A stretch of DNA of 64,000 bases from Alcanivorax sp. 1008 (lineage in GTDB: Bacteria > Pseudomonadota > Gammaproteobacteria > Pseudomonadales > Alcanivoracaceae). Position numbers and translations under genes: made by a program. The stretch covers positions 125,586 through 189,585 of the forward strand of contig NZ_JAFMPS010000003.1 of assembly GCF_020667895.1 (NCBI RefSeq). Direction: 5' to 3'. This document shows, piece by piece, positions 34,427-43,252 of this stretch. Position 1 is the first letter of the stretch. Each line of letters begins with the position of its first letter. The notes beneath the pieces were generated by a model. The model searched no databases, was not told the DNA's origin, and was given only the letters and a program-made list of their open reading frames with translations.

Positions 34427-36826
34427 GTGCTGAAAGAAATTCCGCTGCTGCCACTCAGAGACGTGGTTGTTTATCCGCATATGGTCATCCCGCTATTTGT
34501 TGGTCGGGCCAAATCCATTCGTGCTCTCGAGGACGCCATGGCTGGCGAGAAGCAGGTGTTGCTGGTTGCCCAGCGCAATGCCTCAGACGATGAGCCCACT
34601 CCTGAAGATATCCATTCGGTTGGTACTGTAGCCACTGTTTTGCAGATGCTTAAGCTGCCTGACGGCACGGTTAAAGTGCTGGTTGAGGGTGTCTCTCGTG
34701 CCACGGTGACCCACCTGATGATGGATGGGGCGAGTATCAGCGCCAGTATTGAAGAGCTGGATGAAATTACGCCAGATCTGGCTGAAGCCGATGCGCTGTC
34801 GAAGTCACTACTCGGTCAATTTGACGACTACGTAAAGATGTCGAAGAAGGTGGCACCAGAGATTGTCAGCTCAGTGACCAGCATTGATGAATTGGGACGT
34901 CTGGCGGATACCATTGCGGCCCACCTGCAGCTGAAGATTGAAGAGAAGCAGGACATTTTGCAGATGGCTAACATCCGTGAGCGGGTGGAGCACCTGATCG
35001 GTCTGATGGAAGGCGAACTCGATGTGTTGAAAGTCGAGAAGCGTATCCGTGGTCGGGTTAAAAAGCAGATGGAAAAGAGCCAGCGTGAGTACTACCTCAA
35101 CGAACAGATGAAGGCAATTCAGAAAGAGCTGGGTGATCTGGACGAAGGTGGTAGCGAGCTGGAAGAGTTGGAAAAACGCATTGGCGCAGCGGGCATGACT
35201 AAAGAGGCCCGGGAAAAAGCCAAGGCCGAGTTGAACAAGCTGAAGATGATGTCACCGATGTCAGCGGAAGCTACCGTCGTGCGCAGCTATCTTGATTGGA
35301 TGGTGAATGTGCCGTGGAAAAAGCGCAGCAAGATCAGTCATGACTTGGCGCGCGCCCAGCTGGTATTGGATCAGGATCACTATGGCCTGGAAGAGGTCAA
35401 GGACAGAATTCTCGAGTTTCTTGCGGTGCAGAGTCGGGTAGGAAAAGTTAAGGGGCCGGTGCTTTGTCTGGTAGGGCCTCCTGGCGTGGGTAAAACCTCC
35501 TTAGGTCAGTCTATTGCCAAAGCGACCAATCGTAAGTTTGTGCGCATGGCCGTGGGCGGGGTTCGTGACGAAGCAGAAATTCGTGGCCATCGCCGTACTT
35601 ATATCGGCTCTTTGCCGGGCAAGGTTGTGCAAAAGCTTGCCAAGGTCGGTGTCCGCAATCCGCTATTTCTGCTTGATGAAATCGACAAGATGGGCATGGA
35701 CCAGCGCGGAGATCCGGCGTCTGCATTGCTTGAGGTGCTTGATCCAGAGCAGAACAACACCTTCAACGATCATTATCTGGAAGTGGATTACGACCTTTCA
35801 GAGGTTTTGTTTATCTGTACTTCGAACTCGATGAATATTCCGGGGCCATTGCTTGACCGGATGGAAGTGATCCGTATTCCGGGCTACACCGAGGATGAAA
35901 AGGTCAACATTGCCCGCCAGTATCTGGTGCCCAAGCAGGTGGAGGCCAATGGCCTTAAGGGAGAGGAAGTCCAGTTTGATGATGACAGCCTGCGTCACAT
36001 CATTCGTCACTACACTCGTGAAGCCGGGGTGCGTGGTCTTGAGCGTGAGATCGCCAAGGTTTGCCGCAAGGTGGTTAAAGCCAATTTGCTGGCCGGATCT
36101 TCGGAGCCGGTCAAGGTGGAGGGGATTGCTATTGAGCAGTATCTCGGCGTGAGAAAGTACAGCTTCGGCCGAGCAGAGGAGGCGGATCAGGTTGGTCAGG
36201 TCACCGGACTTGCCTGGACCTCGGTGGGCGGTGAATTGTTGACAATCGAGGGTGTCTCCGTGCCGGGCAAGGGCCGAGTCACTAGCACCGGTTCGCTTGG
36301 CGATGTTATGCAGGAGTCTATTCAGGCTGCCTGGACCGTGGTCAAAAGCCGTGCTCGTACGCTTGGTATCCGGCGCCGTCAACTTGAGCGTAATGACTTC
36401 CACATCCATGTGCCGGAAGGTGCTACTCCGAAGGACGGGCCGAGCGCTGGTATTGCCATGTGTACCACCCTGGTATCCGTACTCACCGGCATTCCCGTTC
36501 GGGCTAATGTGGCCATGACCGGGGAGATAACCCTGCGTGGGCAGGTGCTGCCCATTGGGGGGTTAAAGGAAAAGTTGCTGGCAGCTCATCGTGGCGGCAT
36601 TGATACCGTCCTGATTCCTCAGGAGAACGAACGCGATCTAAAGGAAATTCCGGATAACATCAAGGCGTCACTGAAGATCATTCCAGTGAAATGGATTGAT
36701 CAGGTGCTTGAGGTAGCGCTGCAGCACATGCCGACACCTCTTAGCGAGGCAGAGGTGGAGGAGGAAATTGCTGCGGAAAACAGCAAAAGGCCGGAGGTCG
36801 ATGAAGACCGGGTTAGCACCCATTAA
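34427..36826 (+). CDS. lon: Lon ATP-dependent protease
   Basis: A 799-residue AAA+ serine protease for misfolded and regulatory proteins. The substrate-binding N-domain (LLPLRDVVVYPHMVIPLF) is followed by a coiled coil, the ATPase (Walker A GPPGVGKTS, Walker B FLLDEIDKM) and the protease domain with the Ser-Lys pair (PKDGPSAGIAM; GGLKEKLLAAHRGG). GTG 34427 was chosen because GAGG lies 6 bases upstream; GTG 34415 is in frame but its nearest GGAG is 13 bases away. It is read alone between two terminators. Confidence 0.96.
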   Translation: MLKEIPLLPLRDVVVYPHMVIPLFVGRAKSIRALEDAMAGEKQVLLVAQRNASDDEPTPEDIHSVGTVATVLQMLKLPDGTVKVLVEGVSRATVTHLMMDGASISASIEELDEITPDLAEADALSKSLLGQFDDYVKMSKKVAPEIVSSVTSIDELGRLADTIAAHLQLKIEEKQDILQMANIRERVEHLIGLMEGELDVLKVEKRIRGRVKKQMEKSQREYYLNEQMKAIQKELGDLDEGGSELEELEKRIGAAGMTKEAREKAKAELNKLKMMSPMSAEATVVRSYLDWMVNVPWKKRSKISHDLARAQLVLDQDHYGLEEVKDRILEFLAVQSRVGKVKGPVLCLVGPPGVGKTSLGQSIAKATNRKFVRMAVGGVRDEAEIRGHRRTYIGSLPGKVVQKLAKVGVRNPLFLLDEIDKMGMDQRGDPASALLEVLDPEQNNTFNDHYLEVDYDLSEVLFICTSNSMNIPGPLLDRMEVIRIPGYTEDEKVNIARQYLVPKQVEANGLKGEEVQFDDDSLRHIIRHYTREAGVRGLEREIAKVCRKVVKANLLAGSSEPVKVEGIAIEQYLGVRKYSFGRAEEADQVGQVTGLAWTSVGGELLTIEGVSVPGKGRVTSTGSLGDVMQESIQAAWTVVKSRARTLGIRRRQLERNDFHIHVPEGATPKDGPSAGIAMCTTLVSVLTGIPVRANVAMTGEITLRGQVLPIGGLKEKLLAAHRGGIDTVLIPQENERDLKEIPDNIKASLKIIPVKWIDQVLEVALQHMPTPLSEAEVEEEIAAENSKRPEVDEDRVSTH

Positions 36827-36846
36827 GGTTTCCATCAATAAAAAAA

Positions 36847-36875
36847 CAGGGGGCTTCTAGCCCCCTTTTTTTTTA
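36847..36875 (+). terminator. Terminator after lon
   Basis: GGGGGCT / AGCCCCC stem with a 3-base loop, preceded by A residues and followed by nine T, 20 bases after the lon stop. Confidence 0.9.
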
Positions 36876-37199
36876 TTTTTCCTGACTGCGTCGTTACGTT
36901 TGGTGTCACAGGTGAGATGTGGGCCGGGATGTCTGCTTTTTGATTTGCTCAAAAAAGCAGCGGATGAACCCAATGCGGTTTGGCTTTGGGCTTTTTTTTC
37001 CAAGGTGCGCTTTCGAAATAGTGTTTCGTAATCATAGGGTTCCGTGGTTATTTTCACCCTGTATGTAAAACCCGAGCAGAAAAAGCTGCAAATGGCCACG
37101 GATTCATACTTTACGCTGTGGCTGTGCTGCTATACTTCGCGCTGCCCGGTGCGTCGCTTTAGGCCAGTCAGGGCCAGTAAGGACGCGGGTTTTGCTTCC
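36876..37199. other. Long gap between lon and hupB with unexplained hairpins
   Basis: No convincing gene. CTGCTTTTTGA (36933-36943) pairs with TCAAAAAAGCAG (36949-36960) with one bulged A. Then CCCAA (36969-36973) pairs with TTGGG (36986-36990) before CTTTTTTTT. This could be a second terminator or the end of a short RNA. A TATACT box near 37131 could be an additional hupB promoter. Confidence 0.4.
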
Positions 37200-37228
37200 T
37201 TGACGGTACATGGGCCCGTTGGTATAAA
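37200..37228 (+). promoter_or_regulatory. Sigma-70 promoter of hupB
   Basis: TTGACG (37200-37205), a 17-base spacer and TATAAA (37223-37228), about 68 bases before the hupB start codon. Near-consensus, fitting a highly expressed gene. Confidence 0.75.
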
Positions 37229-37295
37229 GTCGCCTTGGTCAGGGAAAGAGAGCCAAACGCTCAACTAATTATCCGTATAAACAAAGGGGAACTTC

Positions 37296-37568
37296 GTGAA
37301 CAAATCCGAACTGATTGATGCTATTGCTGCTGCTGCTGATCTGTCCAAAGCAGATGCAGGTCGTGCTCTTGACGCTACCATTGAAGCAATCACTGGTGCG
37401 CTGAAGAAAGAAGAAACTGTGTCGCTGGTCGGCTTCGGTACCTTTCAGGTAAAAACCCGCTCTGCTCGTGAAGGTCGTAACCCGCAGACTGGTGCTACCA
37501 TTCAGATCGCTGAGGCGAAAGTACCGGGTTTCAAGGCCGGTAAAGCGCTCAAGGATGCAGTTAACTGA
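37296..37568 (+). CDS. hupB: DNA-binding protein HU-beta
   Basis: A 90-residue nucleoid protein, full length for the family. [20 protein letters not shown] is the HU N-terminus; [20 protein letters not shown] forms the start of the DNA-binding arm with its invariant GRNP, and [15 protein letters not shown] is the C-terminal helix. It bends and compacts DNA as a dimer. The start is GTG with AAAGGGGAAC upstream. A tRNA-like relic begins 11 bases after its stop and is probably on the same transcript. Confidence 0.97.
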   Translation: MNKSELIDAIAAAADLSKADAGRALDATIEAITGALKKEETVSLVGFGTFQVKTRSAREGRNPQTGATIQIAEAKVPGFKAGKALKDAVN

Positions 37569-37579
37569 GTGCATGAGAC

Positions 37580-37654
37580 GGAGCGGTAGTTCAGGCACTT
37601 ACAGTCGGCCTGGCACGCTGGGGTCCTCGGGTTTGAGTCCCGTCCGCTCCGCCA
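37580..37654 (+). pseudogene. Degenerate tRNA-Asp-like relic
   Basis: This stretch of 75 bases looks like bacterial tRNA-Asp. Acceptor GGAGCGG (37580-37586) pairs perfectly with CCGCTCC (37644-37650), followed by G and an encoded CCA; TAGTTCAG and GAGTCCCGTCC are also kept. The D arm has lost its GG pair and stem, the T loop reads TTTGAGT instead of TTCGAGT, one T-stem pair is mismatched, and the anticodon loop CTGGCAC carries GGC where tRNA-Asp has GTC. It is probably non-functional, or folds only as a 3'-end signal. Confidence 0.6.
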
Positions 37655-37655
37655 T

Positions 37656-37692
37656 CGAAAAAGCGTATCCAGAGGATGCGCTTTTTTGTTTT
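37656..37692 (+). terminator. Terminator after the tRNA-like relic
   Basis: AAAAAGCGTATCC and GGATGCGCTTTTT form a 13-bp stem with one G-T pair and loop AGA, then TG and more T. It ends the hupB transcript before ppiD. Confidence 0.85.
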
Positions 37693-37752
37693 TACGGTAG
37701 TCAGTCCGGCATATCAGTTCAGGCATGAACTGGTTGTCAGTGGAGAAAACGG

Positions 37753-39678
37753 ATGCAGTCTTTCAGAAAGTTCATTCGTGGTCCGGTGGGCATGGTCCTG
37801 TTGGTCCTTTTTGTTGTGCCATTCATCATTACTGGTTTCTACGGGTACTTTGAGTCCAGCGGCAGTGCTGACGTTGTGGCAGAAGTTGAGGGCGTTCCGA
37901 TCTATGGCCGTCAGGTTAATGAGCGTGTCCAGCAAATGCGCCAGCAGGTACGTCAGCAAAGCCCGGATGTTGACCCTCGGCTACTGGACAGCTTTATCAA
38001 TGCAGAGATGGTGCTCGAAGGGCTGATCTCCAACGAACTGATTGCTCTGGAAGCACGCCGGGCAGACATGGCCGTGTCCGAAGATATGGCGGCTCGGATG
38101 GTTTACGAGGTGCCTCAGTTTCGTGATGAGAACGGCCAGTTTTCGCCGGACATGTTCGAGCGCTTTGTTCGCTCTCAGGGCATGACCCAGCGTTCCTTTA
38201 TAAGCAACTTGCGCCGTGAGCTGGTGCTGAATCAAGCGCGTAGCGGTATTCAGGATACCGACTTTGCCTTGCCGGCGGAGGTCAGTGAGCAACGCAGGTT
38301 GGCCGAGCAACGCCGTGATATACGCTATCTCCGCAAGAGTGTTGCCGAGGTGGGCGCCGGGCACGATGCTACCGACCAGGAAATTAGCGACTGGTATGAG
38401 GCTAATCAGGCTAGCTTCCTTAGCCCGGAGGCTCTGCGTTTGCAGTATCTGGTAGTGGATCCGGCGCAGGTGGATGACTCCACTGAGGTGAGCGAAGAGC
38501 AGATTGCGGCGGAGTATGAAGTGCGTCGTGCGGCTATGGAGCAGGTTGCAGCCCGAGCCGAGCGTCGCAATGCTGCGCACCTGCTGGTCAGCATCAACGA
38601 CGAGCGCAACGAAGCGCAAGCCCAACAGCGAATTTCCAGCTTGCAGGACCGTTTGAATATGGGCGAGGACTTTGCCGCGCTAGCGAAAGAGGCTTCTGAT
38701 GATATTTCTACGGCTGCCGCAGGTGGTGATCTTGGCCCAGTGGGTCGGGGTGATCTGCCAGAGTCCATGGAGCAGGCTTTGTTCGCTTTGGAAGAAGGCG
38801 AGGTATCACAACCGGTGCGCACCGACTCTGGCTATCATCTGGTTAAGCTGAGTTCTGTGCGAACCCGGGATTTGCCAGCCATGGAAGACAGTCGTGAGGA
38901 TATTATCCGCGACCTGCACCGTCGCGCTGCAGAGATGAAAGCCGTTGAGATGGCCGACCGCCTTGAGGAGCTGGCATTTGAGCACAGCGATTTACAGACG
39001 CCAGCCGCGGAGCTGGGTCTAGAGATTCAGACCACTGACTGGCTGACTCTGGCTAGTCCCACGGGGCTGTTGGCTGAGGCAGAGGTGCGTGAAGCCGTGG
39101 TTTCTCCCGCACTGCGCGACCAGCGCCTGAATAGCGAGCTGATCCAGCTGGCCGATGGTCGCTCTTTGGTGGTGCGTATTGATGACATAAGGCCAGCCGC
39201 ACCAATGCCGATTGCTGAGGTTAGCGATCGAATTCGAGCCGCTATTCAGCGCGAAAAAGCATTGGCAGACATTGATGGCCTGACGGAATCTGCCCGTCAG
39301 GCGGTTGCAGAAGGTAAGGGTCTGGATGCCCTCGCTGAGCTGGTGGGCGCTCAGGTAGTCGAGCAGAAAGATCTACAACGTACCAACGTTGAGCCCTCTG
39401 CCGAGGTCGTTAGAGCTGCATTTCGAGCTCCTAGACCGGCCCAGGACGATACCAAGATTGATGTGATGCGTCTTGCCAATGGTGACTTGATAGCGATAGC
39501 GGTGGTTGCTGTGCGCGATGGAGGTGTCGAGCTGGATGAGACTCAGCAGGCCATGGCATTGGCAGAGCTTGGTGCGGTGGAGGGGAGCCGGAGCTTGCGC
39601 CATGCACTGGCATTGCTGCGTGATACTTCGAGCATCGATGTCTATGAAAGTCGTCTTAATCCGGCACAGCTGGATTAA
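37753..39678 (+). CDS. ppiD: PpiD, membrane-anchored periplasmic folding factor
   Basis: A 641-residue protein with a single N-terminal membrane anchor (VGMVLLVLFVVPFIITGFYG, about 12-32) and a large periplasmic part. A SurA-like N-domain (about 35-180) is followed by a parvulin domain around 265-365 (AAHLLVSINDERNEAQ, GGDLGPVGRGDLPESMEQAL) and a second, weaker C-terminal domain. PpiD works near the SecYEG exit on newly exported proteins. TCAGTGGAGAAAACGG upstream holds the ribosome-binding site. Its neighbours fit the conserved tig-clp-lon-hup-ppiD order. Confidence 0.95.
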   Translation: MQSFRKFIRGPVGMVLLVLFVVPFIITGFYGYFESSGSADVVAEVEGVPIYGRQVNERVQQMRQQVRQQSPDVDPRLLDSFINAEMVLEGLISNELIALEARRADMAVSEDMAARMVYEVPQFRDENGQFSPDMFERFVRSQGMTQRSFISNLRRELVLNQARSGIQDTDFALPAEVSEQRRLAEQRRDIRYLRKSVAEVGAGHDATDQEISDWYEANQASFLSPEALRLQYLVVDPAQVDDSTEVSEEQIAAEYEVRRAAMEQVAARAERRNAAHLLVSINDERNEAQAQQRISSLQDRLNMGEDFAALAKEASDDISTAAAGGDLGPVGRGDLPESMEQALFALEEGEVSQPVRTDSGYHLVKLSSVRTRDLPAMEDSREDIIRDLHRRAAEMKAVEMADRLEELAFEHSDLQTPAAELGLEIQTTDWLTLASPTGLLAEAEVREAVVSPALRDQRLNSELIQLADGRSLVVRIDDIRPAAPMPIAEVSDRIRAAIQREKALADIDGLTESARQAVAEGKGLDALAELVGAQVVEQKDLQRTNVEPSAEVVRAAFRAPRPAQDDTKIDVMRLANGDLIAIAVVAVRDGGVELDETQQAMALAELGAVEGSRSLRHALALLRDTSSIDVYESRLNPAQLD

Positions 39679-39689
39679 TGCTGGAAGAT

Positions 39690-39728
39690 AGTAATAAAAA
39701 AGCCGGCTATGCCGGCTTTTTTATTACT
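39690..39728. terminator. Bidirectional terminator between ppiD and fabI
   Basis: An 18-bp perfect inverted repeat (39690-39707 and 39711-39728) with core AAAAAAGCCGGC / GCCGGCTTTTTT and loop TAT. T runs on both strands serve convergent ppiD (ends 39678) and fabI (ends 39753). Confidence 0.92.
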
Positions 39729-39752
39729 CAGTATCGGTTGCTTGAATCCTTA

Positions 39753-40547
39753 TTAGTCTTCCGGCAGCGCCATGGCAGAGGTGTTGGCGCCGGCATCCAC
39801 GTACATGATTTCACCAGTAATACCGGATGCCAGATCGGAGCACAAAAATGCTGCTGCATTACCGACTTCTTCAATGGTCACGTTGCGACGCAGGGGAGCT
39901 TTGGCGGCATTGTGATCCAGCATTGCGCGAAACTTCTTGATGCCTGAGGCGGCCAGAGTACGAATTGGGCCTGCAGAAATTGCGTTAACACGGATGCCTT
40001 CCGGGCCGACGCTGGCGGCCAGGTAGCGTACCGAGGCCTCCAGGCTTGCCTTGGCCAGACCCATCACATTGTAGTTTGGCACGGTCTGCCTGGATGCGTG
40101 ATAAGTCAGCGTTAACAGGCTGCCGTTGCGACCCTTCATCATTTCTCGACCGGCCTTGGCCAGTGCGACAAAGCTATAGCTGGAAATATCGTGAGCGATG
40201 CGGAAGCCCTCTCGGGTTGTTACATCGATATAGTTACCATCAAGCTCATAGCCCGGGGCAAAGCCAACCGCGTGGATAATGCCATCAAGACCGTCCCAGT
40301 GCTTCTTCAGTTCGACAAACACGGCGTCAATTTCTGCATCACTCACTACGTCGCATGGAAAACATAGTTCTTCCCGGCTGCCGTAGGCCTGGGCAGCCTT
40401 GATGACTCGCGACTTGAGTTTGTCATTCTGGTAGGTGAAAGCCAGTTCAGCGCCCTCGCGGTGCATCGCTTCGGCTATGCCGGTGGCGATAGAGCGGTCG
40501 CTGGCAACGCCAACGATGAGGTAGCGCTTGCCTGTCAGAAAACCCAT
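39753..40547 (-). CDS. fabI: Enoyl-[acyl-carrier-protein] reductase (NADH)
   Basis: A 264-residue SDR-type enoyl-ACP reductase, last step of each fatty-acid elongation cycle and the target of triclosan-type inhibitors. [20 protein letters not shown] is the typical N-terminus with the Gly-rich NAD site; the catalytic Tyr-x6-Lys is in [37 protein letters not shown] follows. The segment LTYHASR, where many FabI have LTYLGA, is slightly divergent. Monocistronic, GGGAGATCACC before the ATG. Confidence 0.96.
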   Translation of the reverse strand: MGFLTGKRYLIVGVASDRSIATGIAEAMHREGAELAFTYQNDKLKSRVIKAAQAYGSREELCFPCDVVSDAEIDAVFVELKKHWDGLDGIIHAVGFAPGYELDGNYIDVTTREGFRIAHDISSYSFVALAKAGREMMKGRNGSLLTLTYHASRQTVPNYNVMGLAKASLEASVRYLAASVGPEGIRVNAISAGPIRTLAASGIKKFRAMLDHNAAKAPLRRNVTIEEVGNAAAFLCSDLASGITGEIMYVDAGANTSAMALPED

Positions 40548-40631
40548 GGTGATCTCCCTTGATCCTGATATTAGCGCCCAAGTATAGGCAGTTAGCGGGG
40601 CTTCGCCAGTGGCGGGATGTAAGCAATCCTG

Positions 40632-42227
40632 TTAAATCTGCCTGAGGCGTTCATCGAAGGCCGCGTCAAGCAGCATCCGGGTGTAGTCCTGCGAGGGGGT
40701 GGCGAAAACCTGCTCGGTGGGGCCTGACTCAACAACATGGCCATGACGCATAACAATCAAATGATGACTGATGCTGCGCACGACCTTCAGGTCGTGGCTG
40801 ATAAACACATAGCTCAAGTTGTAGCGGCGCTGCAGGTCACGCAGAAGCTCCAGCACCTGATGCTGGATACTACGGTCCAGTGCAGAGGTAGGCTCGTCCA
40901 GAATTAGCAGCTCTGGCCTCAGAATCAGGGCCCGGGCGATGGCGATACGCTGGCGTTGACCACCGGAGAATTCATGCGGGTAGCGATGACGGGCTAGTGG
41001 GTCAAGGCCAACTTCCTGAAGAATCTCGGCTACTCTCTGATCCCGCTCACTGCGCCCCATTTCGCGGGCATGCACGGTAAGGCCTTCAGCGATGATCTGG
41101 CCAATAGTCATGCGCGGATTGAGTGTTGCCCAAGGGTCTTGAAATACTACCTGCATGCGTTTGCGCAGTGGCGTGAGAGCCCGGCCGCGTAGCTCATTTA
41201 ACTGAGTGGTACCCAGTCGGATGCTGCCACGACTGTCAAGAAGTCGCAGTATGGCTAACGCGAGAGTGGATTTGCCTGAGCCAGACTCGCCGACGATGCC
41301 AAGAGTCTCGCCCTGGCGTAGTTTGAAATCCACGTTATCCACGGCGTGGAACCAATCGTGCCGTCCCCAGCTGCGTTTCTGTTTAAACCACACACAGACC
41401 TCTTCGCCTTGTAGATGCATGGGCTTGTCCGTATCTGCACTTGGTGCTATGCCATGAGGTTCAGAGCTTAGCAGCTGCTGTGTGTATGGGTGCTGTGGCG
41501 CGGCGAGCACCTCTCGGGTGATGCCAGACTCGACAATTTTTCCGCGGTTCATCACTGCCATATCTTCAGCATAACGCGCCACCACGCCGAGATCGTGAGT
41601 GATCAGTAGTACGGCCAGATTCATATCCCGCTGCAGCTCTTTGAGTAGATCAAGGATGCCTTGCTGAACAGTGACATCCAGCGCGGTGGTGGGCTCATCG
41701 GCAATCAGCACAGACGGATTGTTGGCCAGCGCTATGGCAATCATGACCCTTTGGCGCTGACCGCCGGAAAGCTGATGAGGGTAACGGCCAAGCATTCTTT
41801 CTGGTTCCGGGAGTTGTACTCTCTGGAGTAACTCAAGACTGCGTTGGCGAGCTTGTTGGTCTGACAAAGCCTGGTGTATCTGCAGGCTCTCTGCCAACTG
41901 CCGCGCGACGGTATGCAGGGGGTTCAGCGCCGACAGAGGTTCCTGAAAAATAATTCCTATACGGTGGCCTCGTAGAGCGCGTAAACGTAGCGTCGAAGCT
42001 CGGCTAATGTCCTCGCCATCAAGCAGTATGCTTTCTACTTGGTAATGAGCTTGCGGGGGGAGAAGCTGTGGCACTGACAGGGCAGTCAGAGATTTTCCGG
42101 AGCCTGACTCTCCCACCAGAGCAAGCATTCTCCCCGCCTGTAGCGCAATGCTGACGTCGTCCACGGCGGGAGCATCTTGCCCGGGAAAGTTTATGGTTAG
42201 GTGATTGATTGCCAGACGCGCGGTCAT
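40632..42227 (-). CDS. yejF: Peptide ABC transporter ATPase with two nucleotide-binding domains
   Basis: A 531-residue fused ATPase. Two complete cassettes are visible: Walker A GESGSGKSLT and GESGSGKSTL, signatures LSGGQRQRV and FSGGQRQRI, Walker B VLIADEPT and LLILDEPTSALD. It energizes the YejB-YejE channel. Pseudomonas homologs (nppD) import peptidyl nucleosides; Rhizobiales homologs import muropeptides. Its start overlaps the end of yejE by four bases. Last gene of the operon. Confidence 0.93.
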   Translation of the reverse strand: MTARLAINHLTINFPGQDAPAVDDVSIALQAGRMLALVGESGSGKSLTALSVPQLLPPQAHYQVESILLDGEDISRASTLRLRALRGHRIGIIFQEPLSALNPLHTVARQLAESLQIHQALSDQQARQRSLELLQRVQLPEPERMLGRYPHQLSGGQRQRVMIAIALANNPSVLIADEPTTALDVTVQQGILDLLKELQRDMNLAVLLITHDLGVVARYAEDMAVMNRGKIVESGITREVLAAPQHPYTQQLLSSEPHGIAPSADTDKPMHLQGEEVCVWFKQKRSWGRHDWFHAVDNVDFKLRQGETLGIVGESGSGKSTLALAILRLLDSRGSIRLGTTQLNELRGRALTPLRKRMQVVFQDPWATLNPRMTIGQIIAEGLTVHAREMGRSERDQRVAEILQEVGLDPLARHRYPHEFSGGQRQRIAIARALILRPELLILDEPTSALDRSIQHQVLELLRDLQRRYNLSYVFISHDLKVVRSISHHLIVMRHGHVVESGPTEQVFATPSQDYTRMLLDAAFDERLRQI

Positions 42228-43252
42228 TGCAGGTACTTCCTCGGGTCAAAAGCATCCCGCACGGCTTCACCAATAAAAATAAGTAGTGACAGCATAAAAG
42301 CGAGCGACACAAATGCACTGATACCTAGCCAGGGGGCATGCAGATTAGCCTTGCCTTGGCCAAGTAATTCTCCCATCGAGGGTGAGCCGGGCGGCAAACC
42401 AAAACCGATAAAATCCAGTGACGTTAGGGTGACAATTGAACCGTTAAGAATGAATGGCATAAAGGTAAGGGTGGCAACCATCGCGTTGGGCAGAATGTGG
42501 CGAAACATGATCATTCGATCGGACACACCCAAGGCCCGGGCCGCGCGCACATAATCCAGGTTACGGCCGCGAAGAAACTCGGCTCGTACCAGATCAACCA
42601 GTGCCATCCAGGAAAAGAGCAGCATTATTGCCAGTAGCCACCAGAATCCGGGTTTTACAAAGCTGGACAGAATAATAAGTAGATACAGTGTGGGCATGCT
42701 TGACCAGATCTCTAGAAAACGCTGTCCGGTTAGATCAACCCAGCCACCATAATAACCCTGCAGCGCGCCGACAATGACACCAATAATACTGCTGGCAATG
42801 GTTAGTAGTAGGCCGAAAAAAAGCGATATACGCAGCCCGTATATGATCCTCGCCAGAACGTCCCTGCCTTGATCATCGGTGCCCAGCCAGTTCTCTGCTG
42901 ACGGTGGTGCTGGTGACGGCACGGAGAGGTCGTAATTAATGGTGTTGTAGCTGAAGCGGATCAGAGGCCAAAGCATCCAGCCATCTTGCTCAATCAGGTC
43001 GCTGACAAAGGGATCCCGATAATTGGCCTCGGTTTCAAACATGCCGCCAAATTCCGTTTCCGGGTAAGCAAACAGTATTGGAGAATAGAGTTCTCCCTGA
43101 AAGCTGAGCAGAATGGGCTTGTCGTTTGCGATAATCTCTGCTGCGCTGCAGATCATGAATAGCAGCATGAAAATCCACAATGACCAATAGCCGCGACGAT
43201 TGCTGCGGAACGCCTGCCACTGCCGCTGACTAACCGGGTTCTTTAGTAGCAT
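42224..43252 (-). CDS. yejE: Peptide ABC transporter permease
   Basis: A 342-residue inner-membrane permease of the DppC/OppC type. An N-terminal helix (LWIFMLLFMICSAAEIIAND) is followed by a periplasmic insertion of about 100 residues, the hallmark of YejE, then five helices with the EAA-type coupling loop near RAARALGVSDRMIMFRHIL. GTDDQGRDVLARIIYGLRIS is the OppC signature. One base overlaps yejB. Confidence 0.93.
   Translation of the reverse strand: MLLKNPVSQRQWQAFRSNRRGYWSLWIFMLLFMICSAAEIIANDKPILLSFQGELYSPILFAYPETEFGGMFETEANYRDPFVSDLIEQDGWMLWPLIRFSYNTINYDLSVPSPAPPSAENWLGTDDQGRDVLARIIYGLRISLFFGLLLTIASSIIGVIVGALQGYYGGWVDLTGQRFLEIWSSMPTLYLLIILSSFVKPGFWWLLAIMLLFSWMALVDLVRAEFLRGRNLDYVRAARALGVSDRMIMFRHILPNAMVATLTFMPFILNGSIVTLTSLDFIGFGLPPGSPSMGELLGQGKANLHAPWLGISAFVSLAFMLSLLIFIGEAVRDAFDPRKYLQ

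Noticed and set aside
36857-37099. Minus-strand 80-codon frame in the lon-hupB gap
   Set aside because: It covers the lon terminator, has no ribosome-binding site and a Lys/Ser-rich composition typical of non-coding DNA.
37502-37726. Minus-strand 74-codon frame with a GRDSNPR motif
   Set aside because: Same artefact, here from the degenerate tRNA-Asp-like relic; it also supports that the relic derives from a tRNA.
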